From RPQJ01 sp963732415 (GTDB taxonomy: Bacteria > Pseudomonadota > Gammaproteobacteria > Steroidobacterales > Steroidobacteraceae), in assembly GCA_963732415.1 (NCBI GenBank), contig CAVSZK010000019.1:682001-746000 (forward strand): a DNA stretch of 64,000 nt. The letters run 5' to 3'. The notes under the pieces are model-generated. The model saw only the letters and a program-made list of their open reading frames with translations. It was not told the DNA's origin and did no database searches. This document shows, one piece after another, positions 10,743 through 18,814 of this stretch (the stretch's first letter is position 1; every line of letters starts with the position of its first letter). The translations under genes and the position numbers were made by a program.

Positions 10743-12257
10743 TCAGGCCGCCCTGCGCCGCTGGCCCGCGCCTTTTTTCTTGCCCTTGGCTGCGCTCTTT
10801 GCCTTGCTGCGCTTTGCTCGTGGCTTGCGGCCCGCAGGGGCCGCCCGACTCGCGAGTTCCAGGTATTCCTGGAACGACTCCCTGATACAGAGCGCGAAGA
10901 ACTCGGGGTCCGGAATCTGCTCACGGCAGGACGTCGGCGAGATGATGATCTTGCCGTCGTAGCTGGTGACCGCGAAGACCAGGCCCATGCCGTCCGAGAT
11001 CGGCATGATCGCCGAGAAATACGTCATCCGCGCGCCATTCAGGTAGAGCGGTATCGCCGGTCCCGGCACGTTGGTCACGGTGCAACTCGCGATTGGTGCG
11101 CGCTCGCCCATACCCAGCGCCGAGCCGGCCAGCAGCCTGGCCGACACGGCGAGCGTCGCGGCAGGCGCATGCTTGGTGAAATCGGTGAGTTCCTTGGCCC
11201 CGATCGCCTGTCCTATCTCCTCGGCGCTCGAAGTGTGCTTGCGTATCGAGCGCAGCCGCTTCACCGGGTCTTCGATCTCGGTACCGAGCGGCACACGCAA
11301 CAGGCTGATGCCGCCCGACCCAGCGACACTGCTGTCCGCGTTGCGGATAGACACGGGCGCTATCGATACCAGGCTCGGACCCGGCAGCTCGTCATGCGTG
11401 AGCAGGTAGCGGCGCAGCGCCCCGCCGCACACCGCCAGCACCGAATCGTTGATCGTCGAACCCGGTACCAGCGAGCGGATCTTCTTGAACTCGTCGATGA
11501 AAAAGCGACGCGACTCGTACACGCGGTGCGGCGAGACCTCCGAGTTGAACCGGGTGATGGGCAGCCGCTCCGGGTGGAACCACGCCTCGCGCAGCGTCCC
11601 CAATACGACCGGTGCAACCTTGCGCACCATCCGGGTGAGCGGAGCCGCCACCATGAATGGCTGCACCATGTTGTGGAATGCCGCGCGCATCAGCAGCGTG
11701 CCGGTCCCGGGCGGGGATTCCGGGAACCACGGCTCCGGCGGCTCAGGGTGCGGCGGCAGTGCCGTCGTGTCATGCAGCAGCGTCGTTATCTCGGCACCGC
11801 CATTCACGTCGATCGCGGCGTGGTGGATCTTGGTCAACACGGCGAAGCTGTCCGGCGGCAGGTCGAGGAACGTGTCCAGGCCCTCGACGAGGTACAACTC
11901 CCAGAGCGGCCTGGTCATGTCCAGCGGCCGGGCGTGGATCCGCGAGGCCTGTATGCAGAACTGCCGCCAGTCGCCCGGGTTCGGCAGCGAGACGTGGCGA
12001 ACGTGGTACTCGAGATCGAAGCGATCGTCCTCGATCCAGTAGGGATAGTCGATCTCGAGCGGAACGTGCAGCAGCTTCTGCCGGAAGATCGGAGACAGGT
12101 GCAGCCTGCCCTCGATGTGCTTCAGCAGACCCTTGAACCGCACTCGCCCGCCGGGGGCCGTCGAGGGGTCGTAGATGTGGATCAGCGTGATGTTGGAGTT
12201 CGCATTCCCACTCTCCGCATATACGAAGCGGGCATCTTCTCCACGCAACTGGCGCAT
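10743..12257 (-). CDS. Wax ester synthase/diacylglycerol acyltransferase (WS/DGAT), first copy
   Basis: 504-residue bacterial WS/DGAT. These enzymes join acyl-CoA to fatty alcohols or diacylglycerol, making storage wax esters or triacylglycerol. The active-site motif appears as KIHHAAIDVNGG; the usual HHxxxDG has Val in place of the Gly after Asp. The second signature is in PGSTINDSVLAVCGGALRRYL, and the C-terminal domain has TVTNVPGPAIPLYLNGA. The start at 12257 gives MRQLRGEDARFVYAES. An unusual Lys/Arg/Ala-rich tail of about 30 residues (KPRAKRSKAKSAAKGKKKG) ends the protein. Divergent from a second WS/DGAT 95 bp away, convergent with a hydrolase gene. Confidence 0.92.
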   Translation of the reverse strand: MRQLRGEDARFVYAESGNANSNITLIHIYDPSTAPGGRVRFKGLLKHIEGRLHLSPIFRQKLLHVPLEIDYPYWIEDDRFDLEYHVRHVSLPNPGDWRQFCIQASRIHARPLDMTRPLWELYLVEGLDTFLDLPPDSFAVLTKIHHAAIDVNGGAEITTLLHDTTALPPHPEPPEPWFPESPPGTGTLLMRAAFHNMVQPFMVAAPLTRMVRKVAPVVLGTLREAWFHPERLPITRFNSEVSPHRVYESRRFFIDEFKKIRSLVPGSTINDSVLAVCGGALRRYLLTHDELPGPSLVSIAPVSIRNADSSVAGSGGISLLRVPLGTEIEDPVKRLRSIRKHTSSAEEIGQAIGAKELTDFTKHAPAATLAVSARLLAGSALGMGERAPIASCTVTNVPGPAIPLYLNGARMTYFSAIMPISDGMGLVFAVTSYDGKIIISPTSCREQIPDPEFFALCIRESFQEYLELASRAAPAGRKPRAKRSKAKSAAKGKKKGAGQRRRAA

Positions 12258-12352
12258 GACTTGCTCTCGGTCGGCTGCTCGTCGCAGTCGACCCGAGTCT
12301 AGCACTGCGTGGGGTGCCCGCACCCCTGCGGATGTCGCATACTTGCCCCGCC

Positions 12353-13789
12353 ATGTCCCGCCCGATCCCCGTGGTCGATCTAGCATTCCTGTTGATTGAC
12401 CGCGCTGAAGCGCCGGCCAATGTCGGGATCGCCCTGATTTTTGAACCGCCGACGGGCACCAGCAGCGACAGGGCCCTGCGGGAAATACTGCGCAAGTACC
12501 GCGCCTCGCCGCCGACCACACCATTCGACGTCGTGCCCGAGTTGCCGCCTCTCGGCATGCCGCACTGGGTCCGGCCGTCGCGCGTGGACATGAAGCAGCA
12601 TGTGCGCCGCGAAACGCTTCCCGGGCCAGGCTCGACCGCGCAATTGAACGAACGTCTGGCGGAACTGCACCGCGAACGCCTCGACCGGAGCCGGCCGCTG
12701 TTCGAGATCCACCTGATCGACGGGCTCGCGTCCGGACACTTTGCCCTTTACATAAAGTCGCACCACGTTACCTGGGATGGCCGCTCGGCCGCCGCAAGGA
12801 TTTTCGGCAGCATGTCGAGCGAGCCCGGCCCGCTGCTCGCGGGCTTCCACGCAATTCCAACCGAGGCGGTTCCGGGGACGACGGACTTCGCCGGTGGCCT
12901 GCGCTCCGTGATGACGCACGCGCTTGCGTTACGGGAACTCTATTCGCAGGTCACAGGCAGGCTTGCGGCACTGCGGGCCGCGTCCAACGGCCCGCGGGGC
13001 AACGCGCCTTTTGCCGGGCCCCATACCCGGCTGAACCAGCGGGTAGCCGCAGAACGCTCGGTCGCGCAGTTTTCGCTGCCGCTGGATGAAATGCAGCGAG
13101 TCGGGCACGCATTCGGCGGCTCGATCAATGATGTACTGCTCGCGGTAACCGACGATGGCGTACATCGCTACCTGCGCGGCTTCGGCGAGCGACCCGCCGA
13201 ACCGCTGGTCGGGATGTGCCCGGTGTCGGTGCGCGAACCGGGGGACACCGAATACGGTACCAAGGCATCGACGCTGTTCGTGCGGCTGGGTGGACCACGC
13301 TCAGGTGTCGCGACCCGGTTGAAGGAAATCGTCGCCAGCACCACGGCTGCCAAGGCCGAGTTCCATGCGATGTCCACCGAGGCGTCACTGGACCTCGCGG
13401 CACTCGCCTTCGGGCTGTGGCTGACCTCCGACGCGTTCGGACTGGGAGCATTCACCAGGCCGGTGGTGAATTTCGTAGTTTCGAATGTTGGTGGTGTCGT
13501 GGGGGCGCGCTACCTGGGACGCTCGCGACTGATCGGCGCATACCCGGTCTCGATGGTCGCGGGCCCGGCGGGGCTCAACTTCACGTCGTTCTCCCACGAC
13601 GGGCACATGGACGTCGGTATCGTGGCGAACCGCGCAGCCGTACCCGACGCCGCCGAAATCGCCCGCCACTGCCTGGCCGCCTGGCGGCAGCTTCGCAAGG
13701 CAAAGGTTCCTCAGGACTTGACCTTGAGAAAACCCCCGGCCCGCAGGCCCTCGCGCACGCGCCGCATTCCGGCCAGCCAACGGCCGTAG
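12353..13789 (+). CDS. Wax ester synthase/diacylglycerol acyltransferase (WS/DGAT), second copy
   Basis: 478-residue WS/DGAT paralogue. It begins MSRPIPVVDLAFLLIDRAEA and carries the canonical active-site motif KSHHVTWDGRSA (HHxxxDG). Family landmarks include DRSRPLFEIHLIDGL, GGSINDVLLAVTDDGVHRYL and a C-terminal NFVVSNVGGVVG segment with SMVAGPAGLNFTSFSHDG. Sequence divergence from the 10743-12257 copy is large, so this is not a recent duplicate; the two may differ in acceptor preference. The C-terminal coding region overlaps the 3' end of the SDR gene on the other strand by 79 bp. The tail is Arg-rich (KPPARRPSRTRR). Confidence 0.9.
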   Translation: MSRPIPVVDLAFLLIDRAEAPANVGIALIFEPPTGTSSDRALREILRKYRASPPTTPFDVVPELPPLGMPHWVRPSRVDMKQHVRRETLPGPGSTAQLNERLAELHRERLDRSRPLFEIHLIDGLASGHFALYIKSHHVTWDGRSAAARIFGSMSSEPGPLLAGFHAIPTEAVPGTTDFAGGLRSVMTHALALRELYSQVTGRLAALRAASNGPRGNAPFAGPHTRLNQRVAAERSVAQFSLPLDEMQRVGHAFGGSINDVLLAVTDDGVHRYLRGFGERPAEPLVGMCPVSVREPGDTEYGTKASTLFVRLGGPRSGVATRLKEIVASTTAAKAEFHAMSTEASLDLAALAFGLWLTSDAFGLGAFTRPVVNFVVSNVGGVVGARYLGRSRLIGAYPVSMVAGPAGLNFTSFSHDGHMDVGIVANRAAVPDAAEIARHCLAAWRQLRKAKVPQDLTLRKPPARRPSRTRRIPASQRP

Positions 13790-14517
13790 TCGGCTGCCTT
13801 CTTCTGGAAGTACCCCAGCACCTCCGGGTGCGTGAGTACCAGGAAGTCGTCGCGCTCGATACCGTCGGCGATTGCCGATGCCGCCTGCTCCACCGTCAGA
13901 ACGCCTGGAATCTCGCCGGCGCCCGTGGCTTCGTCCAGCCCCGTCATCGCGGTGGCGACGTATTGCGGGCAGACGACCGAAACTCCTATCCCGCGGTCCC
14001 CGTAGGTGATCGAGAGTGACTCCGCGAGCGCCACGGCTCCGTGCTTGGTCACGCTGTAGGCCGTGTCGCCAGCCTGGCTCAGCAGGCCGGCCGCCGACGC
14101 CACGCTCACCAGGTGGCCGGAACCGCGCGCCAGCATGCCGGGCAACACAGCCCTGCATGCGTACACGTGCGCCATGACGTGGACCGACCACATGCGCTGC
14201 CAATCGGAATCCGACTCCGACAACGCATCGTCCAGGTCCAGCGCCTTGACGCCCAGGCCAGCGTTCGAAACCAGGATGTCGACCCGCCCGAATCGTTCGA
14301 CCGCGGTATCGACCAGCGCTCGCACCGCAGCGGCATCCGACACGTCGCACTGCACTCCGAGGCCATCGAGTTCTTGCGCAGTGGCCTCCGCGAGAGCGCC
14401 GTCGAGGTCCGCGACCGCGACGCCCTCTGCACCACGACGCAGGAATTGACGGCACAGCGCCCGCCCGATGCCGCGGCCCGCGCCGGTGACCAGCGCAACC
14501 TTTCCCTGCACCTTCAT
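13711..14517 (-). CDS. Short-chain dehydrogenase/reductase
   Basis: 268-residue NAD(P)-dependent SDR. Cofactor motif VALVTGAGRGIGRALC at the N-terminus, DVSDAAAVRALVD, the structural VSNAGLG (NNAG variant), catalytic Ser in LVSVASAAGL and the YxxxK motif in TAYSVTKHGAVAL. The start at 14517 overlaps the upstream dehydrogenase stop by 4 bp (ATGA), implying translational coupling. The operon context (two acyl-CoA dehydrogenases and an APH-type kinase) suggests action on a hydroxyacyl or ketoacyl intermediate, but the substrate cannot be read from sequence. Tail-to-tail overlap with the WS/DGAT on the other strand. Confidence 0.88.
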   Translation of the reverse strand: MKVQGKVALVTGAGRGIGRALCRQFLRRGAEGVAVADLDGALAEATAQELDGLGVQCDVSDAAAVRALVDTAVERFGRVDILVSNAGLGVKALDLDDALSESDSDWQRMWSVHVMAHVYACRAVLPGMLARGSGHLVSVASAAGLLSQAGDTAYSVTKHGAVALAESLSITYGDRGIGVSVVCPQYVATAMTGLDEATGAGEIPGVLTVEQAASAIADGIERDDFLVLTHPEVLGYFQKKAADYGRWLAGMRRVREGLRAGGFLKVKS

Positions 14518-15743
14518 GCGGAGGGCGTGAGGTACTGGCCAAGCTCGATCTTGGCGATGTGGTTCCGGTGCACCTCGTCCGGCCCGTCCGCAATGCGCAG
14601 CGTGCGCGAATTCGCATACAGCCATCCGAGCCCGAAATCATCCGAAACACCAGCGCCGCCGAACAACTGGATGGCCTGGTCGATGACTTCACAGGCGACA
14701 TTCGGCGCCACGACCTTGATCATCGCGATCTCCTTCTGCGCCGCCTTGTTGCCGGCCTTGTCCATCTTCCAGGCCGCGTGCAGCACCAGGAACCGCGCCT
14801 GGTCGATTTTCATGCGCGCGTCGGCGATGCGCTCGCGCCAGACGCCCTGCTCCGCCAGCCGCTTGTGGAACGCCACGCGCTCGAGCGAGCGCTTGCACAT
14901 TGCCTCGAGCGCGCGCTCCGCGGCGCCGATCAGCCGCATGCAGTGATGGATGCGGCCGGGGCCGAGTCGTCCCTGCGCGATCTCGAACCCGCGGCCCTCG
15001 CCGAGCAGCAGGTTCGTGACCGGTACGCGCACGTCCTTGAAGTCGACCTCGGAGTGTCCGTGCGGCGCGTCGTCATAGCCGAACACCGGCACCTGTCGCA
15101 CCACGCGCACGCCCGGAGCATCCATCGGCACCAGGATCATCGACTGCTGACGGTGGCGATTCTCGTGGTCCGGATCGGTCTTGCCCATGAATATCAGGAC
15201 CTTGCAACGCGGATCACCGGCACCCGAGGTCCACCATTTTCGGCCGTTGATCACATAGTGGTCGCCCTCGCGCTCGATACGGGCCGCGATGTTGGTCGCA
15301 TCCGAGGAGGCAACCGCCGGCTCGGTCATCGCGAAGCCGGAGCGGATTTCGCCTTCGAGCAGCGGCGTGAGCCACTGCCGTTTCTGCTGCTCGTTTCCGT
15401 AGCGGACCAGCACCTCCATGTTGCCGGTGTCGGGCGCCGAGCAGTTGAACGACTCGGGACCGATGTGCGAGCGGCCCATGATCTCGCAGAGCGGCGCGTA
15501 CTCGAGGTTGGTGAGACCAGCCCCCTGGTCCGACTCCGGCAGCCACAGGTTCCAGAGCCCGGCAGCGCGTGCCTTTTTCTTGAGTTCCTCGACGATGACG
15601 GTCGGCAACCAGGCATTGCCCTTGCGCCGGTTCTGCTCGATTTCGTCGTGGAAGCGACCCTCGCCCGGATAGACGTGCTCGTCCATGAACGCTGTGACGC
15701 GTCGCTGCAGATCCTGCACCTTTGGGGAATATTGGAAATCCAT
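14514..15743 (-). CDS. Acyl-CoA dehydrogenase (ACAD10/11-like)
   Basis: 409-residue FAD-dependent acyl-CoA dehydrogenase. It starts MDFQYSPKVQDLQRRV with GAGGAG upstream. FAD/substrate signatures: GFAMTEPAVASSDATNI and KWWTSGAGDPRCKVLI; the C-terminal helix bundle holds QAIQLFGGAGVSDDF. At the position of the catalytic Glu of medium-chain enzymes the segment reads RIADGPDEVHRNHIAKIEL, with Asp before Gly. From memory this resembles the ACAD10/ACAD11 subgroup rather than classical FadE. The gene lies 10 bp after an APH-family kinase gene, matching the two halves of ACAD10/11. Probable electron acceptor is ETF (family knowledge). Confidence 0.9.
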   Translation of the reverse strand: MDFQYSPKVQDLQRRVTAFMDEHVYPGEGRFHDEIEQNRRKGNAWLPTVIVEELKKKARAAGLWNLWLPESDQGAGLTNLEYAPLCEIMGRSHIGPESFNCSAPDTGNMEVLVRYGNEQQKRQWLTPLLEGEIRSGFAMTEPAVASSDATNIAARIEREGDHYVINGRKWWTSGAGDPRCKVLIFMGKTDPDHENRHRQQSMILVPMDAPGVRVVRQVPVFGYDDAPHGHSEVDFKDVRVPVTNLLLGEGRGFEIAQGRLGPGRIHHCMRLIGAAERALEAMCKRSLERVAFHKRLAEQGVWRERIADARMKIDQARFLVLHAAWKMDKAGNKAAQKEIAMIKVVAPNVACEVIDQAIQLFGGAGVSDDFGLGWLYANSRTLRIADGPDEVHRNHIAKIELGQYLTPSA

Positions 15744-15753
15744 CGTCGTCTCC

Positions 15754-16818
15754 TCAGGAAAGTTTGAGCCGCTCGACCTGGCTCCACGCCAGTTCCGCCA
15801 GCGGGCGCGCCTTGCGCCCGGTCTGCAGCGCCTCGGCACTCGAGGCATTGCCCTGCAGCGCACGCGCCATCACACCCTGCGCAATCGCGGCAATCCGGAA
15901 CATGTTGTACGCCATGTAGTATTCCCAGTCGCGCTCGGCAATGCACTCGCGGCCGGTACGGCGGCAGTACGCAGCGACGTAGGCGCGCTCGTCCGGTATG
16001 CCCGTCGCGACGAAGTCGAGGCCTGCTAGCCCGCGAAACATGCCCGGTGGAATTCGCCAAGCCATGCAGTGGTAGGCGAAATCCGCGAGTGGATGACCGA
16101 GCGTCGACAGTTCCCAGTCGATCACTGCCAGTATGCGCGGTTCGGCGGGGTCGAAGATCACGTTGTCGATACGGTAATCGCCATGCACGATCCGCGTCTC
16201 GTCACCCGTCGGGATGTTTCCGGGCAACCAGGCGATCAGCTTGTCCATCGCCTCGATTTTCTCCGTTTCGGATGCCTGGTACTGCTTGCTCCAGCGCGCA
16301 ACCTGGCGGGCGATGTACTCGCCTGTCTTACCGAAACTGCCGAGCCCGACCGCGACCGGATCGACTGAATGAAGCGCGGAGATGACGCGGTTCATTTCAT
16401 CGTGGATGCAGGCGCGCTCCGCCGGGTCGAGCCCCGGCAGCGCCGGGTCCCAGAGCACGCGCCCGGTGACGTACTCCATGACGTAGAAGGTGGTTCCGAT
16501 GACCGCCTCGTCCTCGCAGAGTGCCAGCGCCCGGGCCACCGGCACATCGGTGCCGGCCAGGGCTTCGATCACGCGAAATTCGCGATCCACCGCGTGGGCC
16601 GACGGCAGCAACTTGCCCGGCGGCTTGCGGCGCAGCACGTAGCGCTGTTCACCGGCGCTGAGCAGGTAGGTCGGATTGGACTGGCCTCCCTTGAACTGCG
16701 CGACCTCGAGCGCGCCCGCGAGCGGTGCGACGTTCGCCTCGAGCCAGACGGCCAGCCGTGCTGTATCGAACTCGTGCCGCGGGGCCACGGGGCGCGTGCC
16801 TGGAACCAATTCACTCAT
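15754..16818 (-). CDS. APH-family phosphotransferase (N-terminal half of ACAD10/11 equivalent)
   Basis: 354-residue kinase-fold protein of the aminoglycoside phosphotransferase superfamily. Visible: KGGQSNPTYLLSAGEQRYVL (Gly-rich loop region), VLRRKPPGKLLPSAHAVDRE (nucleotide-binding Lys), the catalytic loop RIVHGDYRIDNVIFDP and the metal-binding DWELSTLGHPLADFAY. This is the CaiB-neighbour type seen in lipid operons, not an antibiotic resistance enzyme. In ACAD10/11 and in the levulinate LvaA system the kinase phosphorylates the 4-hydroxyl of an acyl-CoA before dehydrogenation. Start at 16818 with AAGGA upstream. It lies between two acyl-CoA dehydrogenase genes on the same strand. Confidence 0.88.
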   Translation of the reverse strand: MSELVPGTRPVAPRHEFDTARLAVWLEANVAPLAGALEVAQFKGGQSNPTYLLSAGEQRYVLRRKPPGKLLPSAHAVDREFRVIEALAGTDVPVARALALCEDEAVIGTTFYVMEYVTGRVLWDPALPGLDPAERACIHDEMNRVISALHSVDPVAVGLGSFGKTGEYIARQVARWSKQYQASETEKIEAMDKLIAWLPGNIPTGDETRIVHGDYRIDNVIFDPAEPRILAVIDWELSTLGHPLADFAYHCMAWRIPPGMFRGLAGLDFVATGIPDERAYVAAYCRRTGRECIAERDWEYYMAYNMFRIAAIAQGVMARALQGNASSAEALQTGRKARPLAELAWSQVERLKLS

Positions 16819-16882
16819 TGCGCGTTCCTTGCAGCGGCGGGTTTTTGCGTCGTCAATTCCGGCTCCTTGCGCGGGGTACGGC

Positions 16883-18694
16883 CTAGAACCAACCGTCGCG
16901 CATGCCGAGCGTCGTGTCGTCGAGGCTCGCGAGCAGGTCGAACTGCGGCCCGGTGCGCGGCAGTTCCCAGTGATAGAAATATCGGCAGGCCTGCCGCTTG
17001 CCATCGTAGAAGTCGCCGGCCCTGCCATGCGCGGCCAGCGCCTGCTCGAGCCAGATCCAGGCCAGCACCACGTGACCGAACGCCTCGAGGTACACGGTCG
17101 CATTTGCGAGCGCCCGTCCGGCATCGCCGCAGTCGTGCAGCGCCCGTGTGGTCTCGACAGTGCGCATTGCGGCGCGCTCGAGCGACCCCGCGTATGCACC
17201 CAGCGATTCTTCCCCGGTCGCGCGCGCGCGCGCGATGCAGCGCGTGATCTCCTCGCCCACGAGCGACAGCGCGCGTCCGCCCTCCATCGTCACCTTGCGC
17301 CCGAGCAGGTCTAGCGCCTGAATGCCGTGCGTACCCTCGTGAATCGGGTTCAACCGGTTATCCCGGTAGAGCTGCTCCACCGGATAGTCACGCGTATAAC
17401 CGTAGCCGCCATGCACCTGGATCGCGAGGTCATTCGCGGCCAGGCACCACTGCGAAGGCCACGACTTGGCCACCGGCGTCAGTATCTCGAGCAGCAGTCC
17501 GGCGCGGGCTCTCGCCTCGGGCGACTCGGCCGTCTGCTGCTCATCCACGAGCCGTGCACAGTACAGGTTGAACGCGAGGCCGCCTTCGACGTAGGCCTTC
17601 TGTGCCAGCAGCATCCGGCGCACGTCCGCGTGCACCATGATCGGCACCTGCGGGGTGGCAGGGTCCTTCGCGCCCAGCGGACGGCCCTGGGGTCGGGTGC
17701 GCGCGTATTCGAGCGATTCCAGGTAACCCGCATAGCCGAGCGCCACCGCCCCCAGCCCGACGCCAATGCGCGCCTCGTTCATCATGTGGAACATGCACGC
17801 GAGTCCGCGATTCGGCTCGCCGACCAGGTAACCGATCGCCCCGGCCCTGCCTTCCGGTCGAAACCGCCCCTCCCCGAAATTAAGCAGCGTGTTGACGGTG
17901 CCGCGATTGCCCATCTTGTGGTTCAGGCCCGCCAGTGCCACGTCATTGCGCTCGCCCACCGCTCCGTCCTCGGCCACCAGGCTGCGCGGCACGATGAACA
18001 GCGAGATGCCCTTCACGCCAGCCGGCGCCCCGGCGATTCGCCCCAGCACCAGGTGCACTATGTTTTCGGCGATCTCGTGCTCTCCGGCCGAGATCCACAT
18101 CTTGTTGCCGGTGAGTCGGTAGCGAGGTCCGAGTGGCGAGTCGCCGTCCGGCTCGGCTCTGGTCGCGACGTCCGCAAGCGAGGACCCCGCCTGCGGCTCG
18201 GACAGGCACATCGTGCCGGTGAAACGGCCGACGAGCTGGGGCCTGGCGAAGGCATCGACCTGGGCAGCGGAGCCGTGCGCCAGCAGCAGGTTGGCGTTGG
18301 CTGCCGTCAGCAGCGCGTAGCCCGCGCTCCCCACGTTCGCGGCCAGGAAATACGCGAAGCAGGCCTTGTCCACCACGGCGGGCAGCTGCATGCCGCCATA
18401 CTCATAGTCCTGTGAAGCGGCCAGCAGTCCCGCTGCTGCGAATGCCTCGAACGACTCGCGAACCTCGGGAATCAGGCGTACCCGTTCCCCGTCGAATTCG
18501 GGCTCCTCGGCGTCACTACGGCGCCGGTGCGGCAGGAATTCTTCGGTCGCGATACGCTCAGCGGCATCCAGCGCAGCGTCGAAGGTGTCGCGCGAGTGGT
18601 CGGCGTATCGCGGCCGGGTGCAGAGCGATGCGACGTCCAGCCATTCGTGCAGCAGGAACTCGAGGTCGCGCCTGGCGATGAGTCTTGATGGCAT
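16883..18694 (-). CDS. Large acyl-CoA dehydrogenase (DmdC/FadE-like, about 600 residues)
   Basis: 603-residue acyl-CoA dehydrogenase with the extended C-terminal domain found in 3-methylmercaptopropionyl-CoA dehydrogenase-like and long-chain enzymes. Motifs: GTMCLSEPQAGSSLADV, GNKMWISAGEHEI, NHKMGNRGTVNTLLNFGE, AIQVHGGYGYTRDYPVEQ and the catalytic Glu region NPIHEGTHGIQALDLLGRK. The start at 18694 gives MPSRLIARRDLEFLLHEWLD; no strong Shine-Dalgarno is visible. It is the first gene of an apparent operon running to the SDR at 13711 and faces a LysR-type regulator across 120 bp. Substrate chain length is unknown. Confidence 0.9.
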   Translation of the reverse strand: MPSRLIARRDLEFLLHEWLDVASLCTRPRYADHSRDTFDAALDAAERIATEEFLPHRRRSDAEEPEFDGERVRLIPEVRESFEAFAAAGLLAASQDYEYGGMQLPAVVDKACFAYFLAANVGSAGYALLTAANANLLLAHGSAAQVDAFARPQLVGRFTGTMCLSEPQAGSSLADVATRAEPDGDSPLGPRYRLTGNKMWISAGEHEIAENIVHLVLGRIAGAPAGVKGISLFIVPRSLVAEDGAVGERNDVALAGLNHKMGNRGTVNTLLNFGEGRFRPEGRAGAIGYLVGEPNRGLACMFHMMNEARIGVGLGAVALGYAGYLESLEYARTRPQGRPLGAKDPATPQVPIMVHADVRRMLLAQKAYVEGGLAFNLYCARLVDEQQTAESPEARARAGLLLEILTPVAKSWPSQWCLAANDLAIQVHGGYGYTRDYPVEQLYRDNRLNPIHEGTHGIQALDLLGRKVTMEGGRALSLVGEEITRCIARARATGEESLGAYAGSLERAAMRTVETTRALHDCGDAGRALANATVYLEAFGHVVLAWIWLEQALAAHGRAGDFYDGKRQACRYFYHWELPRTGPQFDLLASLDDTTLGMRDGWF

Positions 18695-18814
18695 GGGTAG
18701 GCATGATACCGGCTGCACCGGCCGGCCGAGACGCCGTAAAGTGCATCGTACCGGGTCCTGCCCCGACCGGATGGGTGTACCTTGGATCTGCCTGTCTGCT
18801 AGCTTCTGGAGGAT

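Noticed and set aside
15754..16818. Aminoglycoside resistance gene
   Set aside because: The APH fold is present, but context and motifs match the acyl-CoA-associated kinase group next to acyl-CoA dehydrogenases.
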